Below, in pieces: positions 13,734-26,686 of a stretch of 64,000 bases of DNA. The notes under the pieces were generated by a model that saw only the letters and a list, made by a program, of their open reading frames with translations, was not told where the DNA came from and made no database searches. Origin of the DNA: Auanema rhodensis (taxonomy: Eukaryota > Nematoda > Chromadorea > Rhabditida > Rhabditidae); assembly GCA_964057225.1 (NCBI GenBank), contig OZ059896.1, forward strand, positions 10,230,001 to 10,294,000, written 5' to 3'. A program made the position numbers and the translations under genes. Position 1 is the stretch's first letter, and the number at the start of each line of letters is the position of its first letter.

Positions 13734-14865
13734 AAATCGAAGGCTGCTGTTGCGTCGTGTTCGGGCTGAGACTAGCTAGCTAGCTGAGCTAAGGAAAAAC
13801 AACAACAACTGTTGTTTACCAGCAGTCAGACATACATACACGTATACAGCCTAAATAGTAAGACATCCTATGAGAGAGGAACGAGGACAAAGAAAAAGAG
13901 AAACAGCATCATCATCAACGCATAGTTGAACGTGCTAGCATGCAGACGTCGACGACGAAGAAGCTCTTGTTTTTTTTTTTGACTGTAACCGCTTAATGAT
14001 TCTTACAGCCTCTATCAACTCAAGCCTCATTTTTTTCTCATCTCTTATTCATTCTCTCTCTATATCCTTCTCTTTTCCTCTGTCATCGTACTATCTGTCT
14101 TCCTCCTTTTTTATCTTCTCTTAAGTTAAAACAAATTTTTTTATATAAAGAGATAACTCGTTAATTTTGTAAAGACACAAGCAATTGTTGATTATTCTGC
14201 CGCTAGACGCAAATATCTCAAAAATTGCCTCATCTTTCAGGCTAATGTCTTCGGCGATTATATCGTCAAGTGCATGTTGAGATGATATTCCTAAAAGAAA
14301 GCATAAAACAAAATATTGTTCTAGAAAATAGAAGAGAATATATATGAGTATTTGATTTTATATCATCATATAATTTCATTTCATTGTCTTCTTAGCCACT
14401 GAATAATCCAAACATGTATTCACCTGTTCTATAGTTATCTCGTATATTAAATAAGGTTACAATCAAATACTTCAATATAAAGAAACTTTTGAAATTGCTA
14501 ATTAGAGCTACAATCATGTTTAACAAGATTAAATATGTAATGTACACCTGTATACAGCTTAGTTGATTGAATCTTTTTCCCTTCTTATCTCTCCGTAGAC
14601 TTGTCTACAATCTTTTATCACAAATATATGCTTGTGCTCACAGTGCAGAACAATCTAACTTAATAAACAAATTGAAACTAGAACTCCTATAAACGAATAG
14701 AAAAAATATCAATTTCATCTATATATGGTTTCTAGTTCTCTTTTACAACACTCCATCTTAGAATTTCTCTATATGTCGATATTTGGAGTGGTATGTATGT
14801 AGGTGTATTTCATCTTTTTCGTCCTTTTGCTATGGCCCCTATTTCCCCTTCTCTCCCTCCTCTCT

Positions 14866-14876
14866 GTATGTATGTA

Positions 14877-14930
<54 letters not shown>

Positions 14931-14956
14931 CGTTGTGTGTGTATGTGTGTATGGCT
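14866..14956 (+). repeat. GTAT/GT microsatellite
   Basis: Tandem GTAT units pass into a GT run and then into GTATGT units. The tract lies just upstream of the GC-box and forkhead-motif patch. Confidence 0.95.
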
Positions 14957-14997
14957 AGACTGGCTGCGCCTGCTGCCTCTGCTGAAAAGTGCAGTGT

Positions 14998-15098
14998 GGG
15001 GGCGGGGCTTGCGGGTTGGAAGGCGGGAATGGTCTCTCTTATTTCAGTGCACTCTCTCACTTGTTTACATTTATGTGAGAGTAAACAGCGAGTAAACA
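14998..15098. promoter_or_regulatory. Candidate FoxP enhancer/promoter: GC box plus three forkhead core motifs
   Basis: GGGGGCGGGGC at 14998-15008 is a textbook SP/KLF-type GC box in otherwise AT-rich DNA. It is followed by TGTTTAC (15062-15068) and two GTAAACA motifs (15081-15087 and 15092-15098), the reverse complement of the forkhead core. Three forkhead cores within 37 bases lie 1.9 kb upstream of the first coding exon of a forkhead gene. Autoregulation or cross-regulation is an inference; single 7-mers occur often by chance in AT-rich DNA, clusters less so. Confidence 0.4.
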
Positions 15099-15594
15099 AG
15101 CGCTATCCGCCCCTGTTGGACCGACTACGACGCATTTCAGCCTCGTTTCTTTCTTTCCCTTTCCCTCTCTATATCTTTCTGTCTAACCTTCTGCATCTCC
15201 ACAGTTATACATACACATACATACACACACATGATGCTAACTCATGCACATATACATATTTGTTAGGACTTCATTAAATATACTGTGATGAATAATTTAA
15301 TTTCATTTTGCTCGATTTCAATTTTTTTCCTCTATTTAGTCGCTAATTCTTAATGTTTTATTTTAGTTTATATCATTTATAATTCAGCATTCTTTGTCTT
15401 CACACACTTATTGCAACTGCTTTTCGTTTTTCTGTCTCTGCACTCTGCTAGATACAGCCCATATCTTTTCTTTCGTCTCTGCTGTTATTCTCTGCTTGTC
15501 TATACTCTCTTTCACGTTTGCCTAGCCTGTTCTAGATATTTCAACGTTTTCCTCTTCCATCCGAATGCCAACGTCTTTTTCATATATATACTTA

Positions 15595-15620
15595 TAAACT
15601 TATATATATATATAAGTTTA
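15595..15620. repeat. Perfect 26-bp palindrome with TA core
   Basis: TAAACT, seven TA units, then AGTTTA form a perfect inverted repeat that could extrude as a cruciform. It probably arose by expansion of the TA core. Confidence 0.8.
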
Positions 15621-15769
15621 TTATATGTACATATATATATATATACGTATATATAGTCACATTTTTTCTCTTCATCTTTTGCCTGCCCATCGTACTTACT
15701 CATTCCTTATTTTGTTTTTGTTTTATGTTTTTTATTTACCTCACAACAATATTAGTGGGGGAACCTATT

Positions 15770-15845
15770 TATGTTTATACATACACATATATATATATTT
15801 ATATATTTATATATATATATATATATACATTTATGTATAAACATA
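15770..15845. repeat. Inverted repeat flanking a TA/TTTA tract
   Basis: TATGTTTATACAT (15770-15782) is the exact reverse complement of ATGTATAAACATA (15833-15845). The arms enclose an AT-only loop. I see no evidence of a transposon end or a transcribed RNA. Confidence 0.7.
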
Positions 15846-16951
15846 TGTGTAGTTAGATTTTACATCATATATTGTCTTCATAGGATAGTTCGATTGAATG
15901 TATGTGATGACAGCTTGGGCTGTCGTCATCGTCCTTCCCATTTTTCTTAAGTCCTAGGTGTCTATTCTTTTCACATTATCCTCAACAAGAAAACCTCTGA
16001 TTTTTTGTTGTGCTACTATTTTTTTAACTAGAAAAACACGAAGTTTCAAAGTAATATTTATTTTTATTAATTCGCTCTGTGTAACATCCCTCTTACTTAT
16101 CTTGTTAAGACCAATTTTTTCTTTCGCATTACAATATTTAAAGTTTTTCTTCATATTTCTAGCAATATTTTTTACACTATTTACTATGATAAGTTTCATA
16201 TCTCTCACTTCCCGAATTACTGTATTATTAAGAGTCCTCAACCTTTATTTAGTTTACATTTTGGCACATGGTATTCTGATAAATTTATTTTTGTTTCTCA
16301 ATCACTCACTTCAGTATCATACAATGTGACCTCCTTATATTGACTTATTCCTTCGCCCTACCCCATTTCGCCACAACATCAGAGCTCTGTTTCATTTGAT
16401 TTCTGGTTGCACTCTTTACCAACGGCCACAATCATTACATACATACACATACATATACATACTCTTCTACTCTTTTCCTTCTCTCCTTCTGTTCCAAAAG
16501 GCGTGTCTGTCTCTCACTCAGGCTTGCACTTACGTTCAGGGCTGTGTGTATCGCGCCCGTTTTACTTGTTTCCTCGTACTCTCGTTCTTCTCATTCTCCA
16601 TCACTCTTTTTCTTTCTCGTCTCTCTTCATTTCTTTTCATATATCTATGTTGCCCTGTGTATACCCCTCTCTCCCTTCCAGCCCCCTGGTAGTGCTATGT
16701 GATGTGTCTCATTCCTTACTATCCCTTCCACCTATCTTTTCTGCCCGCTGTTGCTCTTCGCATTCACACTGCCAAGAAGCCGTTCCACATACTCATCGTA
16801 AATGGTTGAGTTTCCAACTATTTCCGATTGAAACAGTTTTAATCGGATTCTATCTGCTAGGTTATTCCTTCTTTCCTATCTTCGTGCTTCCTCTTTTCGC
16901 TTATCTTTGGGATAACAGATCTCGAAGAAAGTTGATTGCCCTGTTAACGGG

Positions 16952-19900
16952 ATGTTAGGTTTGAAGTCGGCTGACAATCAAAACTCTGTTCGAACATACC
17001 GACCTATGCCGCTCTATCCACGGCAAACGTCGTCCTCTTCCAGTTTACTTCAAGCCCTTTTACTGGTAAGTGACTTGTCCTAAATATTTTCTTCTTCTCT
17101 CTGTCTATCAATAGGTCCTACACGGCTTACTAGTATCGGTCAATTACGATATTTGTGTGTCTGTCTATTTTATCATGAAATGTTCTTTGAATATCTGAGA
17201 CTCTCATATACTACTCGTAGTTGACTTTGAATTCATGTTAAAATCCCAGGATTAGGTGTGATAGTGAACGTTCAATTCATTTTTTTTGCTCGAATAAATT
17301 TGATTTTGAGAAAGTGTATATTGCTAAAAGCTAAAATTCGAATGGTTTAGGCAACCGTGAACGCCAACTTGCTGTTTGCAACATTAAACTTTCCGTCATT
17401 GATTTTTGTTGTTCTCAACCCATTTTTTGTGCTGATGTTCTTTTCTGCCCTTATATTTCTCCACTCAGCTAGCTTTATCTAATTTACTCGCAGATGATGC
17501 AACTCTTTCCCTTTTTTTTATTACTTGTGTATGCACGTGTATGTGTATGCATGTATATATATGTGTATGTGTGTGTATGTATGTTGTCAACATGCCATGG
17601 GGCTTCGGCTCTGAAATTGTTTGTGTTGTCTCGCCTCTCTTCGCAAGGCCTACTCTCTTCATGGCCAGCTCCTCCCTGGCGAGGGTCATGTGCACTTGTA
17701 TTTACTCTAGCATTCTCTCTCTCCTTCTGATCTCTGCATACTTTTCTATATATTTTCTACCTCTCGATCCCTCCTCTACCCTCTCATCACATCTCGCTTC
17801 TGCCCCGTTTCTCCTCTTCTGGTTTATGCGCTTGGCTTTCAAAAACGACCACCGACACCATACGACGATGACACAGCAGTCTTTTCCTAAACCTACAAAA
17901 TTCTTTTAAGTATAAACTGAAAAAATTAAATGTTGCTTAAATTATCTCATTCAATACGAGCCGTAGCTCGCCATCAATCGCGCCTGCTTGTTCGTAAAAT
18001 GTCAGCAGGTATTATGATGTCTATCACTATTTCAAGCCTGTCGAGGTCAAAGGATCCAGTTATGAATTTCAACGTTTAGAGTCGTTGTTATATTTGCTTT
18101 GTGGCTTCTTCTTTTAAAATATTTTCTTTAAAATAAAATAAATTGATATTTCACAATTAGCTCTGATTTATTTTTCGTTCACAGATTGTTTTTTCATCAA
18201 AAAGATTCTAAACTTATAAACAAAATGTGGACTTTTATTATCTATTAGATCGGTTTGAATACCACTAGCTGTGGTTGCAAAAGTTCATCTAAAAATTTGT
18301 TTACAACGTTTCTTGCGCAATTTTCAATGCGTTTCTCCATTAGACTTCTTTGCATTCCTTATTTCTTTATAATATTCACATGAGTTTTTCTTTACTTTTG
18401 CTTTTTTTACCGAGTAAAATTTCTTTTGGCGAGCACGCCTCTGCCTAACATTGTCCTTTTGCTCACTAAGCATGCTCCAATGAAATTTTTTGAAAGTCTC
18501 TAGGTCATTCTACCCAGTCTGATTTCTAATTCGCCATTAGCTTCAACGTGTAATTGTACCGTAAGAGGTACAGCCTCGTAAACTAACTTTTTTATCGTCC
18601 TACTTGTTGAATTTCGTATTCTCTATGATTTCCTAAATTGATTTTCTGCAGGAGGAGTCGTCGGGTGCTATGCTCTCGACAACTCAACGACCGCCATCTG
18701 ACCCGTCCTCGGTCTCAACTGAAGGTCTTTTGCTGTTAGCTTTACAGGTTTGTCTGATAATGTACTTTGCTAAAAAATTTAAATTTAATTACAGGAGAGA
18801 ATCAATCAGAATCGAGCTGTGAACAACCTTACACCTGCCAACGGTAACAATGGTGATATTAATCGCTTTTGGCAATCTTTGATGCTGGGCCTTCCTCCTT
18901 TGGTTCCAGGCCTAAATAACCCTCTCGATCTCAACTTTATGCAGGTAATACATTAATGAATTAGATATTTTTTAAATGAGCTTTTCGTATGGATATTTCT
19001 GTTAATTACCATTGTTTCTAGGGTACTCCAGTCTCTCATCCATTATGGCAGCACAATTTATGCGCATGGCCCAGTTGTAATCAGCCATGTGAGAATATTA
19101 CCGTTTTCTTGGCCCATTTAGCACAAGCTCACACATCAGATGATAGGTTTGTACTTTTCTCTTTTAAGACTTATAGTTTATAAAGTTATAGAGCTACTGC
19201 GGATATGAGAACACAAGTTGAGCTCGTTGATACACTTGAGCATCGTCTCACTAAGGAACGGAATAAATTGCAAGCTATGATGCAACATTTGCATATGAAA
19301 CATTCTCCGGATACTACTACTCCTTCCGTTGGAAAGGTAACAGCCATTATATTTCCTCAATTATATCTCATATTTCTGTCTAGGTGGAAACTTCATCACC
19401 CTCTCCTTTAAGGGCGCCAAAACAAGAGCCTGTTGTGACTTCTGCTCCAGCCACACCTAATACACAACCAATTCAGGTATGTTTTTATTTTTGTTTTTTT
19501 CAGTTTTCAAAGCATATTATTGACAAGTGGCTCTAATTTTGCACTTTGTATTTAATCTGTTATGTTGCCATTGAGCTTGTAACCTGAGATTCTTTGTATG
19601 TCTATACTGCTTTATTCTACTCGTATTCACTACTGCTGGCAGTATTCATGGGCTTCATTTGCATCTACATACAGCGCGTGCTCCAATTTTAGCAATTTAA
19701 TATCTCATATTTGGTTAATAAGAATAAGAATTATATTATGAGGAAAGCAAGGAAGGCACATCATACTCGCAACATTAGGATTATTCTTTGTTAAACTAGA
19801 AGTATCTTGAGTGATCATATGAAAATGTCCTTGTCAAGTACCTCTAGACAGATGATCCGGTTTGTTACCGAAGGGCACATTCATTCCTCTCCTATGATTA

Positions 19901-22900
19901 GACCTGGGTTTCCGTTCAATGATTGTGAAAAGGGACGAGGCATTTTGCACTCCTTCTCTATCGCTTTTCTCTTTTTTATCTCTTTTTCTCTCTGTTTCTC
20001 TCATGTCTTTATATCTTTCTTTCGTTCTACTCGGCCCTCTGTATGTGTTTCTCTTCGCCACTGTTTTGTTTATCTGCGCCATCGATTGACGTGTAAACAA
20101 AACACGCTAGAGGCCTTGTCTGATTTCTGAAAACTATCTTTTAGTCGTCGTTTACTTTTTATCTATAATTCCTCTCCAAATTATATAATATTTTCATCCG
20201 GTACCGTCTTTTGAAACGATTATGTTGGCTATGTAGACATCGTATTGATGATGCAGAGCTTAGGAAAAGGGTAAACTTATCAGAGTTACGTTGCAAAGTT
20301 ACAATTTCATTATCTTCAAATGTTAGTTTTAAAAACATTCAAAAGATGTTTGGATTTTTTTCCTGGATATCTAGACAAGTTCTTTGATAATTAAGAAATT
20401 AGTGAATGTGGAAGGGCAAGAAAAAGAAACATTACATTTCGAACAAAAAAGAAAATTTCAGGTAACGTTGACTGGATGTATATGTATATTGCTTAGTCAA
20501 CTTTTTTTAATTATGTGCTTCCTAAATCAGTCATACACGTGCTTATCCTTATATTACGAACAAAAATCTATTTTTATAACAATGAATTACGAGATACAAT
20601 GATCTCTTTTAGTTTCCTTATTCTCTGTTTTTATTTTTCTATCCAATATGACCACGAAACAATTTGAAATGCCCTTTGTTTAGAATCAGATAGCTAGTTT
20701 AATCCAAAATTTGATTTCTTCGAAGGAAGCAAACTGTAAAACAAATAACCAGCCACCAATAGAACTCTCATCAAAGGAAAAGGGCATCAGACGTAACGAA
20801 CTTTTTCGCCCCACGTGAAACCTAGAATGAATTGAAAAGTTGAGAATATTAGCTTGACTGAAGACCCAAGAATGGTTGTGTTCTATAGAATTGTGCATGT
20901 ATGGTAGGTAGAAAGAGTGTTGCTGGGTATTAGTAGAATGTATGTTGATGATCTACTTATTTCTATATGTTGATCTCTGAGTGCCTGGTACACTCTGTTC
21001 CAGCTTTACTCTCTAATAGTCACTAACTCGTAAAAAGAGAAAATGCTGTGTGTATAGAGAGTAGTCCTTGGAATGCCCTTTCAGGAAGGGGGCTAGATGG
21101 CTGGTCTGACAACGGCGAAGACCACGACGTCGTTGTGCTTTCTCTCTGTCACTCTGTCAATCTCTTCTCTTCGTTTTATCTTTTCATTTAGAAAAAGAGA
21201 GAGATAGAGAAAAGGACAACAGACGCACGCATACATACACACATACACAGCCGAATAGATGCCTAGGCCGAAGGAAAGAAGGAAGGGGGGCGCAGATACC
21301 ACATCCTCGATGGAATAGTTTTTCTTCATCAGTTAATTTTCATACTGATATTAAGGAAAATATTAATATTCATCTAAAATTTCAAATCATATGTTGTGGC
21401 AAAGTTGGATTATTGTAACAAAGTTTGAAATGATTGGTGATCAGTTAATCAAAACATTTGTTTTCTTTGTTTTCCCTTTTATGTTTGGAATAGGGCATCA
21501 AATGATGAATTCATGCTTTCAAACTCCATTAGTCTTGTTATCAATTTGTTTGCCTCTTTGTATGTGCTGCGACCATGTATATACACAAATGGCGGGACCT
21601 CTCAATAATATCAGAGACCAATACTCTGAAAGGGGAATTTTCATTGTTGTTTCGAAAACTGCGATTGCATTGTGTACTAGATGGAAAATACATTAAATCC
21701 GCCAATTAAAAAAAAACTTTGGAAATTAACAGAATCTTGTCAGATTCTGATAATTTCTATATTTTTTTCTGTGGGCTCAAAAAATGAAAAGACTGATGAA
21801 TAATTTCCCTATATTAAGGCTTTCGTACATCGTTTACATCCATCTCCAATACACTAATAATGATGAATGATACAATGATAACTTAATACATCAAGGAAAA
21901 TATTGGAGAGAATGCGAAAAGTATGAAATGGAACTCTGGTCAGAGTAGACATCATGCAGTCAGGCAAGCCCTGGAAAACTTGACTAGTTAGCGAGAATGT
22001 CAACGTTAGCTCTCTACATTTGTTTATTACTACTGAAGCAAATATATTGATGAAGTATAATCACAAGCTTCATTCTGCTGTTCTTTGCTCAGCTTGAACC
22101 AGGGTTTTCATCTTCTCCATCCATCTTTTCCATTCCTTTCATCATCATTACGACAACTGACGGTTGCCCTGATATCATAGAAACGCTCTACTGTGTTCCA
22201 GGGTACCTTTGCGAGATTTATTCTTTTTTGTATATGTTAAAAAAGAAGACTACTTTCTTATCGAAATAACCTGAAGTACTCACAATTGAAAAAGGACGTT
22301 GAAGTCGAACAGCTAGCTGATTGTAGTGGTGCCGATGACTGCGTAGTGCATACGCGTGGCCGGACATGTGATGATTGTGTAAACAATATGAGCTAAATAC
22401 ACTAAGCAATAGTGTCATAAAATAGAAGCGTCGGAGACAGAAGACAGACAAAAAAATAAATTGAGAATGATGCTGATAGTATCAAGGGAATAGATTCGGG
22501 ATAGGCAAAATACATGTTTGGAGTATAAGACAGCATCTTTTCGCTCTAGAACTTTAATGCAATTTGTCTTAAACTCAAATTGGAAATATCGGTAGCAAGC
22601 TCATTAAAATATGCTTTAGTCCATTTTGTTGATTAGTTTACGTGTTTGAGCGACCTAATCTTTACAATTCTATTTCAGATCACTTCTACTTTGCCATTGA
22701 TGCTAGGGGAACAATCAACTACCACCCCCGCCACTTCAGAAGCCTCACCTAATCCAGATCTGAAACCTTTTGTACCACGCCGTAGTCGTATATCCGACAA
22801 AACAGTTCTACCCATATCGGCCGATATTGCTCGTAATCGGTTAGTGTTTACTCCTGGAAGGTTTAAATGAAGTAATTTTTAAGAGAATTTTACCGTACCA

Positions 22901-24738
22901 ATGATGTCCGTCCACCATACACATACGCGAGCCTTATCCGGCAGGTTAGTTAATTTTATTGAAATCAAACCATAAAATTCAAACATTATTAAATTTAGGC
23001 TATCATGGAATCTCCTGATTGTCAATTAACATTAAATGAAATATATACTTGGTTCACGGATACGTTCGCCTATTTCCGTCGCAATGCTGCAACATGGAAG
23101 GTACGAGCTAAAATTTTGAATTTTCTAATATTGCAAATACCCAATTGAATTGAAAATATATCCAAAAACATGATATCTTTCTTTCAACAACACTTGCAAA
23201 TAACCATTTATAGTATTTTCTCTAAAATGACATTCATATAAGCAACATACTTAACTAGGCGAGAACCCTGACATTTCAATAAAAGTCAAAACACAATGAC
23301 AAAAGTCATGTAAACATATTTCTATGTTATGTTTGCGTGTTTTTTTTTTAAATTTTCTTTTTCCTTTGTACTTCCCCTCTCGATACCAACTAGAAAACAA
23401 TGAAAATGAACAAGCAAGTCGTTTTGCTCGTTGACATCCGAACGGCTTACTTCATTTTTTCCGAAATGATTGACGTGGTAGAAAAATAAAAAATGAAACA
23501 AGAACAAAAAATAACGCTAGAAGTTAAGGGAAAGTTTCTGCTGTTTAGCTAACATTCCTTTCCTATTTTTGAGTTTCATTGTTGATTGCGTCATCATAAG
23601 CTGGATGTGTTGTTGTTTCAAACGCGTATCAAATTCACATGAAACCTCCTACATGTGTTGTTACTCAACCAAATTCTCGTGATTTTGCAATCAATATCGA
23701 CACGAAATAATATTCACGTCTATCTAGAACTGAGAAAGATATATTGATTTGTTGCTGAAAGTCGTTGTGTATGAATAGAATGCCTATCTGTCTGTCGATG
23801 AAACATGTACTACAATCATTCAATTGGGCTTATGTTGCTCTTGTTGATGAACTTGTACTTCGAAATATTTACCTTTCTTCGGTTCCCATTTCCAAAAAGC
23901 AATCCTAAGTTCCTGATAAGGAAATGACAGCGAGACTTGAGTTCACCCAGACTGACAAATGAAATCATAAATATTATATTAGGGACCTATAAGTTTCATA
24001 AAGCATAAATCAAAATAAGATAATATTTTAAGCAGAGCACTAGCATTACAATACATTTATCATTTTCAGAATGCTGTACGGCACAATCTTTCTTTGCATA
24101 AATGTTTCCAAAGAGTGGAGCAAAATGTGAAAGGGGCAGTATGGACTGTAGACGATAGTGAGTTCTACAGAAGACGTCCGCAGCGAAGTGCAGCTACTAG
24201 AAGCCAGCCTAACACACCTCTTCCAGATGAGGTATTATCAGCTCTAGTTTTAAAACCTCATGAATGTTTATTTTTAGCTAATGGCTCAACGGTTAATCGA
24301 TCAAACTACCATGTCACTGATGGAGAATCGGGATGGTACAAATCATCTTAGTGATGGTTTAAGTCTCAGCGGTGGTTTTGAGGGCGTGTTGTCTTTTTTA
24401 GGTGAATGAAGATTTCAAATAATAATAGTTTATTTCATGCGGAAGCTGCTTATGCAATTGTTTTATTTTTTCAGCCAATTCTGGATGTGATCAAAATCCT
24501 CTGTGTGTACTTTCTGCTGCTGCAGCTGCTTCTGAACATTCGTCTAATGCTCCCTCGCCTGTTAGCAATAACGTGAAAGAAGAAGACGAAGCTATGGAAG
24601 AAGAAGAAATAGGTGCGAATTAGTGAACTGACAAATTTGCTAATTCGTCTTTCAGTTCTACGAAAAGACGATCCAACACCTCCCACCGAGGAGAGACTAA
24701 TTGTGGATGAGCAGACAGCTGTTTCAACCAGCTGCTGA
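16952..24738 (+). CDS. FoxP: FoxP-family forkhead transcription factor
   Basis: Nuclear DNA-binding regulator. Thirteen coding exons: 16952-17065, 18652-18747, 18795-18944, 19022-19146, 19192-19336, 19384-19476, 22679-22839, 22884-22944, 22999-23100, 24070-24231, 24278-24401, 24475-24612 and 24656-24738, giving 517 residues with intact phase. In order: a Ser/Leu-rich start; the FoxP C2H2 zinc finger ([20 protein letters not shown]) followed directly by the leucine-zipper segment ending [13 protein letters not shown]; a Pro/Thr linker; a forkhead domain from [13 protein letters not shown] through [20 protein letters not shown] to [13 protein letters not shown]; and an acidic tail with [10 protein letters not shown]. 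Finger, zipper and forkhead in this order define FoxP. The recognition helix is intact. Wing 1 reads RVEQNVKG where I recall RVENVKG in vertebrates, a one-residue insertion. The long polyglutamine region of vertebrate FoxP is absent. The ATG at 16952 is the first Met after an in-frame stop, but an AG at 16916-16918 could be an acceptor for an upstream exon. Confidence 0.95.
17066..18651 (+). other. FoxP intron 1 (1.6 kb)
   Basis: Lies between the exon ending LLQALLL and the exon starting EESSGAML. It contains GT/GTAT-rich and pyrimidine-rich sequence around 17530-17830. I see no gene inside. Confidence 0.7.
19477..22678 (+). other. FoxP intron 6 (3.2 kb) between the zipper/linker and forkhead exons
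   Basis: AT-rich with pyrimidine-rich patches (19960-20060) and a less AT-rich segment near 21060-21300. No exon, RNA gene or repeat family is recognisable. An alternative exon could hide here, but nothing in the sequence demands one. Confidence 0.65.
23101..24069 (+). other. FoxP intron 9 (1 kb), inside the forkhead domain
   Basis: Splits the forkhead domain between NAATWK and NAVRHN. No features seen. Confidence 0.75.
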
Positions 24739-26139
24739 TCTATATGTATAAGTTCAATGTGAACTTAAAAGTAGGCTGGTCAAATTCTCCTATTGTGCTG
24801 TTCTCAATGCTGTTATGCACAAGAATGCCACAAAAAGTACATCCACTTGGTGTAGGTGTGAGCTTCTCAGCTGATTGTTCGCCAATCGTTACAAATGGCA
24901 TGTATCAACACAGGATTGGATGGATTTCTGGAATTATCAGAAGATGTGAACTAATACTTGATTTCTTTGCATCTCAACCATCATCCGCTATTCGTCAACC
25001 TCCGATTTCCTCGAATCAACGATCAGCGTTACAGCTTTGTTTTAACTTTGATCCATATTATGGCTCTTCAACTTTCCTGTCAATGACAAACAATCATATG
25101 CCTATTATTTTATTATACACGTTAAGCAGACGGGTCTGAATCTCTTTAGGGCCTTATTCTTAGAACCTTATCTTTATATATTTTAAAATTTATTTTTGTA
25201 ACCAATCTTGTCACTATGCAAGCTCTATTCTACTAAATGAGATAGTTGGGCCTACATTTCCATTACAGCTTAAAGTATCTCTTTTGTTCGCTCGCTCTTC
25301 CGTCGTAGTTTTTCTTACTAACTTGAGCAAGGCCACATTATTATATAGTTTTAGTTTTGTTTGGTTTATTTTGGTTCGTATACAGTGAGCGATCCATTTT
25401 ATAGCCATTTTACTATATATTTCTTTCTCTTACTGCTTATCTTATCTTTTTACTCAATTATATCAACAGAGAACTTGCAGAAAAAAAACTAATTATATAA
25501 ATTGATGAAGAATTCTATCCACCTGTTATCTATTCTCTCTTAAAGAGGTCTAAGTCATAGCTGATAGCCTTAGTAACCTCGTTTCCCTGAACTTCAGTTT
25601 ATTTTGTGTTTCTACAGTTTGATTCTATTTGTTTTGGCTCCGATTGATGCACATATTACCTATTTTCGTTTGATATACTTCCTGATTATTATATGACGCG
25701 TCCTTCAAATTTTTTTCTAGAACATCCAGAATTTATTAAAAGAAAACACGAAGACGTGTCTAATCATCTAACCATCTAGCTACGGGATTTTTGTGATGTT
25801 GTACTGTGTAGAATTCCGCGTTTTCATCCCTTTTTTGTTTTGATATCTATGTTAAGCATGACCTCTTTATATCTCTTCGAGAGTCTCTCTAATATGATTT
25901 ATATTCTTCCAGTATCTTGGCTTTGTCCGCGCTTTAAATTTCATCGTTTTGTCGTCCCTCACTAATCAAGGAAAATTTCTATTTTTTGTTCATGTATAGT
26001 TTTAATTGTAATTTGTGTTTTTCATGTTTCCATCTGGTATCCGCGTTTGATATTTCATCTCTTTTTTTCCCAAAAATACTAATAAGACACCAGAAGTTCT
26101 CATATTTTATTAGTCTTCTCGCTAGTTTTCATATCTTCT

Positions 26140-26145
26140 ATATAT

Positions 26146-26203
<58 letters not shown>

Positions 26204-26207
26204 GTAT
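26140..26207. repeat. (TA)n microsatellite
   Basis: About 30 TA units followed by GTATATG variants, in the FoxP-Rab28 interval. Confidence 0.95.
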
Positions 26208-26686
26208 ATGTAGACTGTGGTCGTATAGTTCCACTTTGATCTCAACCGGGTTGCTCTTCTGTTATACCTTGTTGGATGCCTTGTTATTCGTAACTTCGTA
26301 ATGAATTTTTGTCCTTTCTGATATCTTTTTTTTCTGCAACAAACAAAGAAATACTCAAACATTAAGGTATACAAGATCGTATTAAACACAAAATTGACAT
26401 TGGAAACACAAAAGTACTCCGTAGACAAACAAACAAATACTTTAAATGCTTTCAAGTTTCAAAAAATTGAAAAATTGAGAGAGAAAGAAAGTTGCGAAGT
26501 TAATGTAAATACATTGAATATTATATAGAAAATGAGCTAAGAGAGTGTTGAAGGCATTTGTTATTAATGATAACCGCTTTAATTTTCTTGAGATAGTGAG
26601 ATACCAGCCTTGCTCAGACATGCGTATACTCAAGCTTGTTGTCATGGGGGGGGGGGAGACAGGAGTAAGGCTTCAAGCTTTAGAAC

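Larger units (their letters stand above)
7555..16951. other. 9.4-kb divergent intergenic region between M1 aminopeptidase and FoxP
   Basis: I cannot support a protein-coding exon here. The interval contains microsatellites (TC at 10739-10818, GT/GTAT at 14866-14956, TA at 11767-11789, 15601-15614 and 15790-15830), an AAC-rich tract (13514-13547) and long T/C-rich plus-strand stretches. Candidate control sites are a pair of CRE-like motifs at 13717-13733, a GC box at 14998-15008 and a cluster of forkhead motifs at 15062-15098. The segment 8600-8760 is less AT-rich than its surroundings and could hold an untranslated or unrecognised exon. Upstream non-coding exons of FoxP may also lie in this interval. 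Confidence 0.6.

Noticed and set aside
16407-16958. 183-codon open frame just before the FoxP coding start
   Set aside because: Pyrimidine-rich low-complexity translation in the FoxP upstream region; a second frame is open for most of the length, as expected by composition.
24744-25139. 131-codon open frame directly after the FoxP stop
   Set aside because: Lies in the likely FoxP 3' UTR; no recognisable content and no splice site joining it to FoxP in frame.
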